This document shows positions 16,495 through 27,339 of a stretch of DNA of 27,515 bases, piece by piece. Each line of letters begins with the position of its first letter. Within the stretch, counting starts at the first letter, position 1. Origin of the DNA: Acidobacteriota bacterium (GTDB lineage Bacteria > Acidobacteriota > Terriglobia > Terriglobales > Acidobacteriaceae); assembly GCA_028873155.1 (NCBI GenBank), contig JAGWML010000007.1, positions 1 through 27,515 on the forward strand, read 5' to 3'. A model generated the notes under the pieces. The model did not search any database and was not told the origin of the DNA. It saw nothing but the letters and a program-made list of their open reading frames with translations. Position numbers and translations under genes: made by a program.

Positions 16495-17517
16495 ATGCGA
16501 AGAATCTTTGGACGGCGCTCTCTCCAGATAAGCGCACTTCTCTTTGCGGCGGTTTCTTTGCGGCCCGCCATCGCGCAGGGCGATGCAGCCGGCAATTCCG
16601 CATTGCGTACGGTTGAGGACATACCAATGCCGGGGCCTGCAGTTCGCTTCGACTATCAAAGCCTAGATGCCGGGCACGGGGTGCTCTACATTGCGCACAT
16701 GAATGCAAATCAGTTGATTGCCTTTGACGTGCGCAAACGCAAGGTGGTGGCCAACCTCGACGGTTTTGCGCGAGTTCACGGCGTCCTGGCCGTGCCGCAG
16801 ATTGACCGGGTCTTTGTCTCTGCAACGGGAACCCATCAACTCGCGATCGTCGCCATGTCCACGCTCAAAAAGATTGCCACCGCGGGTCCGATCGACTATC
16901 CCGACGGCATTGCCTATGCACCCTCTGTGCAGCGGGTCTTTGTGTCCGACGAGCACGGCGGCGTGGATGCCGTTGTTGATGCGAAGACCAACACGCTCAT
17001 CACGAGCATCCCGCTTGGCGGCGGCGCGGGCAACACTGTCTATGATCCCGGCTCGGGCCACATTCTTGTCGCCGTGCACGGCCTGAACCAGCTCGCGGTC
17101 ATCGATCCTGCAAGCATGAAGATTGTCGCTCGCTATTCGCTGCCGGGCGTAGAAGACCCGCATGGCATCACGCTTGACCAGGCGCACCGCCTCGCTTTTA
17201 TTGCGGGCGAGGCGAATCATTCGCTTGCCGTTTTCGATCTGAAGACCTTGTCGACCGTCGCCGTTCACAGCGTCGGTGAAGACCCGGATGTGCTTGCGTT
17301 TGATGCGGGCCTCGGCCGGCTGTATGTCTCGGCCGAGTCAGGCACAGTGACCGTCTTTCAGGAAGCGGGCGGCGACCTGCATACCCTTGCGCAGTTCACA
17401 ATGCCGCATGCGCACACCGTGGCCGTGGACCCGCAGACACACCTGGTCTATTTCCCGCTTGAGAACATCGACGGGCATCCGTTGTTGCGCATCATGCAGC
17501 CGGCAGAATCGCACTGA
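16495..17517 (+). CDS. Secreted YncE-like beta-propeller protein
   Basis: 340 residues from ATG 16495, with GGGGA a few bases upstream; the frame extends back inside the previous gene and was trimmed to this ATG. A signal peptide ends at about residue 27 (AIA-QG). The rest is a seven-bladed YVTN/NHL-type propeller: 'GVLYIAHMNANQLIAFDVRKR', 'IDRVFVSATGTHQLAIV', 'QRVFVSDEHGGVDAVVDAKT', 'GHILVAVHGLNQLAVIDP', 'HRLAFIAGEANHSLAVFDLKT' and 'GRLYVSAESGTVTVFQ' are successive blades. Such proteins bind ligands or scaffold partners in the periplasm; no catalytic site is evident. It shares an operon with the unknown secreted protein. The stop is 12 bp from the GH1 gene on the other strand. Confidence 0.85.
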   Translation: MRRIFGRRSLQISALLFAAVSLRPAIAQGDAAGNSALRTVEDIPMPGPAVRFDYQSLDAGHGVLYIAHMNANQLIAFDVRKRKVVANLDGFARVHGVLAVPQIDRVFVSATGTHQLAIVAMSTLKKIATAGPIDYPDGIAYAPSVQRVFVSDEHGGVDAVVDAKTNTLITSIPLGGGAGNTVYDPGSGHILVAVHGLNQLAVIDPASMKIVARYSLPGVEDPHGITLDQAHRLAFIAGEANHSLAVFDLKTLSTVAVHSVGEDPDVLAFDAGLGRLYVSAESGTVTVFQEAGGDLHTLAQFTMPHAHTVAVDPQTHLVYFPLENIDGHPLLRIMQPAESH

Positions 17518-17529
17518 CGCACGCTCGCG

Positions 17530-18975
17530 CTACTCGACTCTGTTCTGCGCGATGACGTTCCGATACCACTCCGCGCTGAGTTTGGGAGTGCGCTTCAGTG
17601 TTTTGAAATCCACATAATGAATGCCGAAGCGCTTGCTGTAGCCATCGGCCCACTCGAAGTTGTCCATCAGGCTCCATAGAAAATAGCCCTTGACGGGATA
17701 GTCCTCGTCCACGGCGCGATGCAACTGCGTGAGGTGGTTGCGCAGATACATCACGCGATCCACGTCTTCCACGCGGCCCGCGGGCGTCAGCACGTCGTCT
17801 GAGGATGTGCCGTTTTCTGTGATGTAAATGCCCTTTGGCTTCCACAGGTCACACACATTGCGCACGCCCCAGTAGATGCACTCCGGCCCGAGCGTCAGCC
17901 ACGGCGAATACATATGCGGATAAGACGATGGATTGGGCTCCACGGCAAAGCCCAGCGGCGAGTCGTCTGCCCGCACGTACGTCGGCGTATAGATGTTGAG
18001 GCCCACGAAATCGAGCGGACTGCCAATCGCCTGCATGTCGCCGGGTTCCACTTTGGGTGCGTTCGCGCCTTCCTGCGCGAGGTACTCGTCGATATACTTG
18101 CCTTCCATCAGCGCGGTGAGAAACGGAGCATTGCCCACGCGCATCGCCTTTTGTGCGGCTTGGATGTGCGCATCCGTCTCCATCACTGGCACAAAGACGG
18201 TTGCATTCTCTGCCAGACCCACTTGCGTGGCGGCAGGCGTGTTCGCACGAATCGCCTGCACACCAAGGCCGTGCGCCAGAATGCCGTGATGCCGCACCTG
18301 ATTGGCCTCCGCATCTGGCAGCTTCATGCCGGGCGCGAACTGGCCGTAGCGATACCCCAGATCCGTGAAGCAGACAAACTCATTGGTCGTCATGAAGTGC
18401 TGCACGCGGTCGCCCAGCCGCTTCGAGACAAACGCCGCGTAATCGGCAAAGGCCTTCGACGTGTCGCGGTTCTGCCATCCTCCTGGCAGCGCCTGCGGCA
18501 GGTCCCAGTGGAAAAACGTCACGTATGGCGTGATGTGATTGGCGAGCAGTTCGTCGATGACACGGTCGTAGTAGTCAAGCCCCTTGGGATTGAACGCGCC
18601 GCGGCCCTCCGGAAAGATGCGCGACCAGGAGAGCGACATGCGGTAAGTGCTGACTCCGAGAGCCTTCAGCAGCTGCACATCCTCTTTGTAGAGGTGGTAG
18701 GAGTCATCGGCCACGTCGCCTGTTTCGCCGTGATAAGTTTTGCCGGGCGTGTGGCTGAAGGTATCCCACACCGAGGGTCCGCGTCCGTCTGCCTGGGCGC
18801 CGCCTTCAATCTGGTAGGCAGCCGTGGCGCAGCCCCAGAGAAAACCTTTGGGATAGTGCAGGGCGGCTGGTTGCGGCTGCGCAAGAGCAAGCCCCGACAA
18901 GGATGAACCGGCGTAGGCCGTGGCTGCCGCTGCAGCCACGCTCTTCCCAAACTGGCGGCGCGAGAAGGAAATCAT
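17530..18975 (-). CDS. Tat-exported GH1 family beta-glucosidase-like enzyme
   Basis: 481 residues. A twin-arginine signal, 'SRRQFGK' (5-11), is followed by an Ala-rich hydrophobic stretch to about residue 32, so it is exported folded. The GH1 TIM barrel follows: 'FLWGCATAAYQIEGG' (45-59), 'SWSRIFPEG' (116-124), 'TFFHWDLPQAL' (153-163), nucleophile Glu387 in 'YITENG', and 'LWSLMDNFEWADGYSKRFG' (433-451). The acid/base region reads 'MTTNEFVCF' with Glu199, so the glutamate is present but the usual Pro of TxNEP is Phe. Retaining hydrolysis of beta-glucosides or related sugars is expected from the family; true substrate is unknown. Periplasmic GH1 with a Tat signal is uncommon. It is convergent with the propeller gene. 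Confidence 0.95.
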   Translation of the reverse strand: MISFSRRQFGKSVAAAAATAYAGSSLSGLALAQPQPAALHYPKGFLWGCATAAYQIEGGAQADGRGPSVWDTFSHTPGKTYHGETGDVADDSYHLYKEDVQLLKALGVSTYRMSLSWSRIFPEGRGAFNPKGLDYYDRVIDELLANHITPYVTFFHWDLPQALPGGWQNRDTSKAFADYAAFVSKRLGDRVQHFMTTNEFVCFTDLGYRYGQFAPGMKLPDAEANQVRHHGILAHGLGVQAIRANTPAATQVGLAENATVFVPVMETDAHIQAAQKAMRVGNAPFLTALMEGKYIDEYLAQEGANAPKVEPGDMQAIGSPLDFVGLNIYTPTYVRADDSPLGFAVEPNPSSYPHMYSPWLTLGPECIYWGVRNVCDLWKPKGIYITENGTSSDDVLTPAGRVEDVDRVMYLRNHLTQLHRAVDEDYPVKGYFLWSLMDNFEWADGYSKRFGIHYVDFKTLKRTPKLSAEWYRNVIAQNRVE

Positions 18976-19023
18976 GCGAATGGACCTTTCTGGTTGGTGC
19001 TTCGGTCCATTCTAATGACTTGG

Positions 19024-19044
19024 ATGGCCCGCCCGGCGCGCCAT
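19024..19044. promoter_or_regulatory. Imperfect 21-bp palindrome upstream of the GH1 gene
   Basis: ATGGC at 19024-19028 pairs with GCCAT at 19040-19044, and the inner bases also pair except for one position. It lies about 50 bp upstream of the GH1 start and just after the tail-tube gene stop. No T-run follows on the minus strand, so an operator is likelier than a terminator. Function is inferred from position only. Confidence 0.3.
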
Positions 19045-19071
19045 GGGTGATTTTGTAAGCCAAAAGCGAAC

Positions 19072-19590
19072 CTACGTCTGCTTGGGTTCGGCCACGGATG
19101 TGTCCCGTTCCCAGCCTTCGTTTTCGAGTACGATATGCTCCAAAGCCACGGCGCATGCATTGGCGTCAAGATCCGGCAAAGCCTGGTACGACGAGGGCCA
19201 GCAACGGTGAACCTTGTATGCGCGCACGAGTTGTCCCGCCTCGTTATAAAGCTCGATGCGGATATCCTTGCGGAACTCGTTCAGTGCCGACTCGGAACCC
19301 AGGCCAGCGCCCAGCTTCCAGACCAGGTTGGCCCAGTCCTCGAACGCATGATCCTCGGTGAGGCCGCGCTCCAGGATAATGGGGTCGAAATCCGTGAGCC
19401 CGGCAGACTTTCGGCTGATGCTGGGGTCGCCCCCTTCGCGATGGGCGACCACCTCCGTCGTGCGCTTGAGGGCGGAGACTTTGGAAATGGCAGCAACGTA
19501 CTTACCATCCCATTTCACGCGGAACTTGAAGTTCTTATAGGGATCGAAACGTGTCGGGTTGGCAGGGAACTCGGGCATGCGTGCAAGCAT
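19072..19590 (-). CDS. Phage tail-tube (T4 gp19-like) protein, orphan
   Basis: 172 residues from ATG 19590, or 168 from ATG 19578 ('MPEFPANPTRFDPYKNF'). The frame runs further up to 19692 but there it overlaps the rpoD terminator, so a shorter start is chosen. The core matches the conserved phage tail region / T4 gp19 family: 'FDPYKNFKFRVKWDGKYVA', 'VSALKRTTEVVAHREGGD', 'TDFDPIILERGLTEDHAFEDW', 'DIRIELYNEAGQLVRAYKVH', 'CWPSSYQALPDLDANACAVA' and 'ALEHIVLENEGWERD'. The family forms inner tubes of contractile tails and extracellular injection systems. None of its usual neighbours (sheath, baseplate, spike, ATPase) is within the window. Family membership is from recognised motifs; whether it is functional or a relic is open. 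Confidence 0.8.
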   Translation of the reverse strand: MLARMPEFPANPTRFDPYKNFKFRVKWDGKYVAAISKVSALKRTTEVVAHREGGDPSISRKSAGLTDFDPIILERGLTEDHAFEDWANLVWKLGAGLGSESALNEFRKDIRIELYNEAGQLVRAYKVHRCWPSSYQALPDLDANACAVALEHIVLENEGWERDTSVAEPKQT

Positions 19591-19627
19591 ATCATCGGCG
19601 ACGAGCCTCCCCAGACCATCCCCGGAC

Positions 19628-19663
19628 AAAAAAGCCGCGGCCCTTTTTACGAGGCCACGGCTT
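19628..19663 (-). terminator. Intrinsic terminator after rpoD
   Basis: On the minus strand an 11-bp stem (one mismatch, AAGCCGTGGCC pairing with the copy at 19632-19642) and a short A-rich loop are followed by six Ts (plus-strand A-run 19628-19633). It lies about 37 bp after the rpoD stop, as expected for its transcript end. Confidence 0.75.
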
Positions 19664-19699
19664 GCCTTGGGCTGCAATGCAGCTGCTTGCACGTTCCCC

Positions 19700-21418
<1,719 letters not shown>

Positions 21419-21850
21419 GCACCGCTTCGCGCACTGGTGTCAGGTCCGTGCGTGGGCATCAGCAGATTTCACGGGGAAAATCGCCACACACCGACGCAGA
21501 CCTGCGGCCTCCGCAAGCAGAGGCGGTCAAAAATATCGCTCGGAACAGGATGTTCGCGCTTCAGGTTTCGCCTGGTCGCCCGCGAGCCGCAGCTCATGTA
21601 TGGGGCAAAGTGGCGCGCATCCTCACAGAGATCAATAGATTACCACAGTCCGCCTTTTCGTTGCCACAGCTATTTCAGCCGTTGCACGAATCACTTGGGC
21701 AGCTCAACCTGGCAGCCCCGGACCGGCTCGGGCAGAATCCAGCTCCTCTGCCCGCTCTGCTCTATTTTTATAGACGCGGAAATGGCCCTTTTGACGCAAA
21801 AGAATAGCGCGAGGCGGCCGCCGAAAAGCACCAGCAACGTGCAGGATCGC
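21419..21850. other. dnaG-rpoD spacer, possible rpoD promoter/leader
   Basis: 432 bp with no credible gene. On the minus strand TATAAA (about 21767-21772) could be a -10 giving a long rpoD leader. CGGGCAG/CTGCCCG (21729-21735 and 21748-21754) forms a perfect 7-bp stem with a 12-nt loop just downstream of it. GGCGGCCGCC (21813-21822) is a perfect 10-bp palindrome near the dnaG end. None of these is firm enough to assign a function. Confidence 0.4.
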
Positions 21851-23620
21851 CTACGAAAGACTCAGGCTGCGGAGTGCCCGGTCCAGCTCCAGCTTGCGTT
21901 GGGTCAGCACCGCCAGTTCCCCAAAGTCCCCTCGCCGTTCGGCTTCACCAATCTGGGACCGGACAGAACGCACCTGGCTTTCGAGCTTTCTCTGTTGCAG
22001 GCTGACGATTGAACCCAGCACCGTTTCTGCGGACGGTGGCTCAGTCTCACCCAGCAGCGCCTCGGCCAGCAGTGCCCGCTGAGTCTGGTCCTCCACCACT
22101 TCCATCGGGTCCGAGGCTCCGCGACCGGCCAGCGCCTGCAGCGCAGGGAATGAGCCAAGTCCCTCAAACCACTGGGGCTGCCGTGCAATCGCGTCTGCAG
22201 CGGCCCGCCGGGCTTTCCCAAACTCAGGATCGGTGATGGCCAGAGCCCGCAGCAAAATCCGCTCCACCTCGGTCAGCGCTGCCGGGCGAACCTCAATCCG
22301 GTCCCGCCGCTTGAGCGCCGCCTGTCTCAACTCTTCCCGCAGCACCGCCGAATCGATCCCCAGTTTCTGCGCCGCATCGGCGGCAAACTGGTCCCTCGCC
22401 AGCTTCTCCGGCATGCGCCGAACATGCGGCAGCAAGTAGTTCATGGCCTTGACCTTCTGCTCCGCACTGCCGCCTGGGAACATCTGGCGCGCCCTCTCGA
22501 TCAGGTAATCCGCCTGCCGCCGCGCCCCACGAATCGCCTGGATGTACGCATCCACGCCGCGCTCCCGCACGTAGCGGTCGGGGTCCAGCCCCCCTTCCAG
22601 CGTCACGAGCTTCAAGTTGAAGCCCTCTTCCGTCAACAATGCGATGGACTTTTCTGCCGCGTTCGCGCCGGCAGCGTCCGGGTCAAAGTTCACCACGACA
22701 TTCGAGGTGTGCCGCTTGAGGATTGCGACTTGCTGCTCGGTAAAGGCAGTCCCGCTGGTCGCGATCACGTTCTGGATTCCCCGCAGAAAGACGCTGATGC
22801 AATCCATCTGCCCCTCAACCAGCAGCGCAAACTCTGCCTGCCGAATCGCCGTCTTTGCCTTGTCGAGATTGAAGAGCACCTGGCCTTTTGTATAGAGCGG
22901 CGTCTCGGGTGAGTTGATGTACTTTGCTCCAGCTTTTTCACCGGTCTCCAGGGTGCGCGCGGTGAAGGCGATGACGCGTCCGCTCTCATTGCGGATGGGG
23001 AACATCACGCGCTTCCGAAACCTGTCATAGAGAGGTCCCTGCGTCCCATCGCCCTGATCTTTTGAGCTGAACAGCCCGCTCGCGCGCAGCGTCTCTTCAT
23101 CGGCCATGCCGCCGAGCCGCTCGCGCAGGGCTTTGAAGCTATCGGGCGCGTAGCCGATGCGGAACTCGCGGATGCCTTTGGCGTCGAGTCCCCGGCCCGC
23201 CAGATACTCGCGCGCCAGTGCCCCTTCAGGCCCCTGGATCTGCTCCTCAAACCACGCTGTCGCAGCTTCGTGCAGGTCTAGCAACCTGCCCCGCAGGCGG
23301 GCGCCGGCTGCCTCTTCCGGCGAGGAATACTCGCGCTTCGGCAGCGGGATTCCGCACTTCTGCGCGACGATACGCACCGCCTCGGGAAAGCCCACACTCT
23401 CAATCTTGCCGACGAACGAAAAGACGTCGCCGGAGACGCCGCAGCCGAAGCAATGGTAGAACTGCCGCACGGCATGGACGCTGAAGGAAGGAGACTTTTC
23501 CTTGTGGAACGGGCAAAGACCCGTGAAGTTCGTTGCTCCGGCCTTGCGCAGGCGGATATAGCCCTCGATCACCTTGACGATGTCGGCTTGCTGCTTGACG
23601 GTTTGGGCAAAGTCACTCAT
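21851..23620 (-). CDS. dnaG: DNA primase
   Basis: 589 residues from ATG 23620 ('MSDFAQTVKQQADIVKVIEGY'); an upstream in-frame start at 23746 would add 42 residues that do not look like primase. It makes RNA primers at the replication fork. The CHC2 zinc site is Cys36, His39, Cys57 and Cys60 ('CPFHKEKSPSF', 'YHCFGCG'). The RNA polymerase domain has 'RFRKRVMFPIRN' (200-211). The TOPRIM acids are Glu269 ('LLVEGQMD') and Asp312/Asp314 ('NFDPDAAG', where many primases have DGDxAG). The C-terminal part (about 430-589) is the helical DnaB-interacting region. It is divergent from the ATP synthase operon. The Shine-Dalgarno is weak. Confidence 0.97.
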   Translation of the reverse strand: MSDFAQTVKQQADIVKVIEGYIRLRKAGATNFTGLCPFHKEKSPSFSVHAVRQFYHCFGCGVSGDVFSFVGKIESVGFPEAVRIVAQKCGIPLPKREYSSPEEAAGARLRGRLLDLHEAATAWFEEQIQGPEGALAREYLAGRGLDAKGIREFRIGYAPDSFKALRERLGGMADEETLRASGLFSSKDQGDGTQGPLYDRFRKRVMFPIRNESGRVIAFTARTLETGEKAGAKYINSPETPLYTKGQVLFNLDKAKTAIRQAEFALLVEGQMDCISVFLRGIQNVIATSGTAFTEQQVAILKRHTSNVVVNFDPDAAGANAAEKSIALLTEEGFNLKLVTLEGGLDPDRYVRERGVDAYIQAIRGARRQADYLIERARQMFPGGSAEQKVKAMNYLLPHVRRMPEKLARDQFAADAAQKLGIDSAVLREELRQAALKRRDRIEVRPAALTEVERILLRALAITDPEFGKARRAAADAIARQPQWFEGLGSFPALQALAGRGASDPMEVVEDQTQRALLAEALLGETEPPSAETVLGSIVSLQQRKLESQVRSVRSQIGEAERRGDFGELAVLTQRKLELDRALRSLSLS

Positions 23621-23790
23621 CGCCGGGTCTGAACTGTACTCAGCATACGACTCACGGTGCTGTGAGGAGCGCCGATGAACTCTGGAAAACGGGGCGGAAA
23701 ATAAGAGGCGGGCAGCAAGCCCCAGGAGTGGAGAGACGTCCTGCAACCTGCCGCCCGCTGGACCCTGAACCGGGTCTAGGTGGTATCTTT

Positions 23791-23818
23791 AGTTTAGGCC
23801 CGTTGTAGTGGAAAGCAA
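23791..23818 (-). promoter_or_regulatory. Possible dnaG promoter
   Basis: Minus strand: TTGCTT (23818-23813) and TAAACT (23796-23791) with a 16-nt spacer, start near 23784. This leaves about 160 nt of leader to ATG 23620, with a small GGACCC/GGGTCT hairpin (about 23760-23777) inside it. Confidence 0.35.
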
Positions 23819-23846
23819 GTGCTTTTTTGAGCGATTTTCCCCATCC

Positions 23847-23871
23847 GTGACCGCAGTCACACAGCGCTGTG
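23847..23871. promoter_or_regulatory. Abutting palindromes upstream of the atp promoter
   Basis: GTGAC/GTCAC with a CGCA spacer (23847-23860) is directly followed by the perfect 12-bp palindrome CACAGCGCTGTG (23860-23871), sharing one base. They lie 19 bp upstream of the -35 of the atp promoter and about 30 bp from the dnaG -35 candidate, a position suited to a shared operator. The binding protein is unknown. Confidence 0.35.
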
Positions 23872-23889
23872 GGAACGGTCTGAATCGCG

Positions 23890-23918
23890 TTGACTTGCGT
23901 GTTTCCGCCTGATACAAA
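23890..23918 (+). promoter_or_regulatory. Sigma70-type promoter of the ATP synthase operon
   Basis: TTGACT (23890-23895), 17-nt spacer, TACAAA (23913-23918). Five of six and four of six positions match the consensus, with ideal spacing. Predicted start near 23925, about 54 nt before the first gene. This is the best promoter match in the window. Confidence 0.7.
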
Positions 23919-23978
23919 AAAGTGTTCCACCGCCACAGAAAGTCAACCCAAAATACCGCCTGAAGAACCGGTAAACGA

Positions 23979-24437
23979 ATGCAAGAGTTGATGCAACAAG
24001 TTGGCGCCTTGTTTGTTGGCGCCATGCCCACAGCCCTGTTGTTCCTCATCCTGGTGCTGGCTTACCAGTTCCTGGTGCAGAAACCGCTGACGGCTATCCT
24101 CAAGGACCGCCGCGCCCGCACCGAAGGCGCGGTTGAAGAAGCGCAACAGGCGATTGCCCGCGCTGAGGCTAAGGCAGCCGAGTACGCGGGAAAGCTGCGC
24201 GAAGCCCGCGCCCAGATTTACAAAGCGCGCGAGGAGCGGATCCGCAAGTGGACGGCCGAGCGGGATGCGGCGGTCGAAGAATCGCGCAAGGCTGCCGGCG
24301 CGCGTATCACCGCCGCAAAAGCACAACTTCAATCCGATGCGGAGAGCGCGCGGCAAAGCCTGCAGGCTTCAGTGGCTGAAATCGCGGGCCGGATCGTACG
24401 AGCCGTTCTGCCTGCATCGATGGAGGGGTCTCACTGA
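23979..24437 (+). CDS. atpF: ATP synthase F0 subunit b (first copy)
   Basis: 152 residues. Subunit b is the peripheral stalk that holds F1 to the membrane. One N-terminal membrane helix (about 11-33, 'MPTALLFLILVLAYQFLVQKP') is followed by a long Ala/Glu/Arg-rich amphipathic helix ('RTEGAVEEAQQAIARAEAKA', 'AGKLREARAQIYKAREERI') typical of the b coiled coil. Its stop shares one base with the next start (TGATG), so the two b-type genes are coupled. Bacteria with two such genes build a b-b' heterodimer. Which is b and which b' cannot be fixed here. It is first in the operon; subunits a and c are not upstream, since dnaG is divergent there. Confidence 0.92.
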   Translation: MQELMQQVGALFVGAMPTALLFLILVLAYQFLVQKPLTAILKDRRARTEGAVEEAQQAIARAEAKAAEYAGKLREARAQIYKAREERIRKWTAERDAAVEESRKAAGARITAAKAQLQSDAESARQSLQASVAEIAGRIVRAVLPASMEGSH

Positions 24438-25180
24438 TGTCCGCCTCCTTTTTGAAGCGCCCCGCAGCAGGAATTCTCAGATCCTTCTTGATGGCAGCAT
24501 TTCTGTGCACCGCCATCCCCTGCGTGAGCCGCGCGCAGTCCAATCCAGCGCCCGCCGCAACCCAGTCCGAAAGCGCTTCGGCATCGCAGGCTGCACAGGG
24601 CGCGGTCGAGAGCCAGAAGCCCTCCGCAGAGCAGAACGAAGCCGACATCTACCGCCATGCGGCGATTGTGCGCTGGTTCGCGCGCACCCTGCACCTTGGA
24701 ACAGAGACGACGGCTCGGTTGTTCGAGTACTTCAACTTTGCCCTGATCGTCCTGGCGCTCGGCGTTCCGCTGGCGCGCATTGTGCCCCGGTTGCTTCACA
24801 CCCGCCGGCGGACCTTGCAGGAGAATCTGCTTTCGGCGCGAAAGATGACCGAAGAGGCCCGGACCCGACTCTCTGCCGTTGAAGCCAGGCTGGCGCGGCT
24901 GGATGAGGAGATCGCGCAGATTCGTACACAAGCCGAGGAAGAGAGCAGGGGAGACGAGGCTCGCATCAAGGCCAGCATCGGTGAAGAGAGCGCACGGATT
25001 GTTGCTGCCGCCGAGCAAGAGCTGGTTGCGGCCGCGGCTCAGGCCCGTCGCGGACTGCGCACCTTCGCAGCCGACCTCGCCATCGAGCACGCGAGCCGCC
25101 AGCTGGTGCTGACCCAGGAGACGGATCAGGCACTAATCGATGAGTTTGTGCGCGATGCCGCCAGAAGGGGACAGAACTAG
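24437..25180 (+). CDS. ATP synthase b-type subunit with signal peptide and N-terminal extension
   Basis: 247 residues, about 90 longer than a normal b subunit. A hydrophobic segment at about 13-31 ends in 'SRA-QS' and looks like a signal peptide. A low-complexity Ala/Ser/Gln/Glu stretch (34-68) follows, then a membrane helix at about 97-117 ('FEYFNFALIVLALGVPLARI'), then the coiled-coil stalk ('TRRRTLQENLLSARKMTEEA', 'ARLARLDEEIAQIRTQAEEE'). The end ('ASRQLVLTQETDQALIDEFV') matches the C-terminus of b/b' proteins that contacts delta. The stop TAG is directly followed by the delta ATG. The extension would lie in the periplasm if the signal is used, which fits N-out b topology. A role for it is unknown. 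Confidence 0.88.
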   Translation: MSASFLKRPAAGILRSFLMAAFLCTAIPCVSRAQSNPAPAATQSESASASQAAQGAVESQKPSAEQNEADIYRHAAIVRWFARTLHLGTETTARLFEYFNFALIVLALGVPLARIVPRLLHTRRRTLQENLLSARKMTEEARTRLSAVEARLARLDEEIAQIRTQAEEESRGDEARIKASIGEESARIVAAAEQELVAAAAQARRGLRTFAADLAIEHASRQLVLTQETDQALIDEFVRDAARRGQN

Positions 25181-25720
25181 ATGGCCGCTTACGTTGCACG
25201 GTATGCGCATGCGTTTCTCGATGTGGTCACCTCCGCAAAGCTCGATACGGCCGCGGTGGACCGCCAGTTGGGCGATTTTGTCGCCACATGGGAAGGCAGC
25301 GCGGAGTTGCAGGCGTTCCTGACCAATCCCGCGGTGGCCGCCCCTCAAAAGGTTGCGATTCTCGACAAGTTGAACGAGAAGCTCGCGCTCCAGAAGGAAG
25401 TCAGAAATTTGATTGCGGTCCTGATTGATAACGACCGCATCAGCGGCGTGAAGGACGTGGTGGCAGCGTACCGGCAGGCGCTGCAGGCACGCATGGGCAT
25501 CCAGCAGGCAGAGATTGTGACGGCGCGCGAGTTGAACGCCGCGGAGAAGGAATCGCTGCTGGCCGGGGCCGGCAAGCTAGCTGGCGGCAAAGTCGAGGCC
25601 AGCTTCAGGCTGGACAGCAATATCCTGGGCGGCGCCGTGGTGCGCATCGGCTCCACCGTCTATGACGGCAGCGTGCGAGGCCGGTTGCAGCGGCTGCGCG
25701 AAACGCTGGTCGCAGACTGA
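25181..25720 (+). CDS. atpH: ATP synthase F1 subunit delta
   Basis: 179 residues, starting on the base after the previous stop. Delta (OSCP) links the b stalk to the top of the alpha3beta3 head. 'AYVARYAHAFLDV' at the N-terminus, 'FLTNPAVAAPQKVAILDKL' (about 46-64), 'LIAVLIDNDRI' and the C-terminal 'DSNILGGAVVRIGSTVYDGS' with 'RGRLQRLRETL' are the diagnostic segments. Length is typical. The 56-bp gap to atpA holds its AGGAAGAG ribosome site. Confidence 0.95.
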   Translation: MAAYVARYAHAFLDVVTSAKLDTAAVDRQLGDFVATWEGSAELQAFLTNPAVAAPQKVAILDKLNEKLALQKEVRNLIAVLIDNDRISGVKDVVAAYRQALQARMGIQQAEIVTARELNAAEKESLLAGAGKLAGGKVEASFRLDSNILGGAVVRIGSTVYDGSVRGRLQRLRETLVAD

Positions 25721-25776
25721 GGTTCCAACAGGTTTGACAAAGCTTTCAAACGGATTCAAGGACAGGAAGAGCAAAG

Positions 25777-27309
<1,533 letters not shown>

Positions 27310-27339
27310 CAGAGCGGAGCAGGAGCAGGCAGACACGAT

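Noticed and set aside
17914..18906. 330-aa plus-strand frame opposite the GH1 gene
   Set aside because: His/Arg-rich shadow of a well-supported glycosidase.
18972..19169. 65-aa minus-strand frame ending inside the GH1 start (ATGA overlap)
   Set aside because: It overlaps the tail-tube gene, has no motif or good ribosome site, and the overlap may be chance.
19591..19692. Upstream extension of the tail-tube protein
   Set aside because: It would encode the rpoD terminator hairpin; the family homology begins after residue 40 of that longer form.
21729..21779. Hairpin followed by a T-rich run as a plus-strand terminator
   Set aside because: There is no plus-strand gene upstream for it to terminate; kept only as a possible leader structure.
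23621..23746. 42-residue N-terminal extension of DnaG
   Set aside because: The added residues do not resemble primase, and the canonical N-terminus starts at the ATG at 23620.
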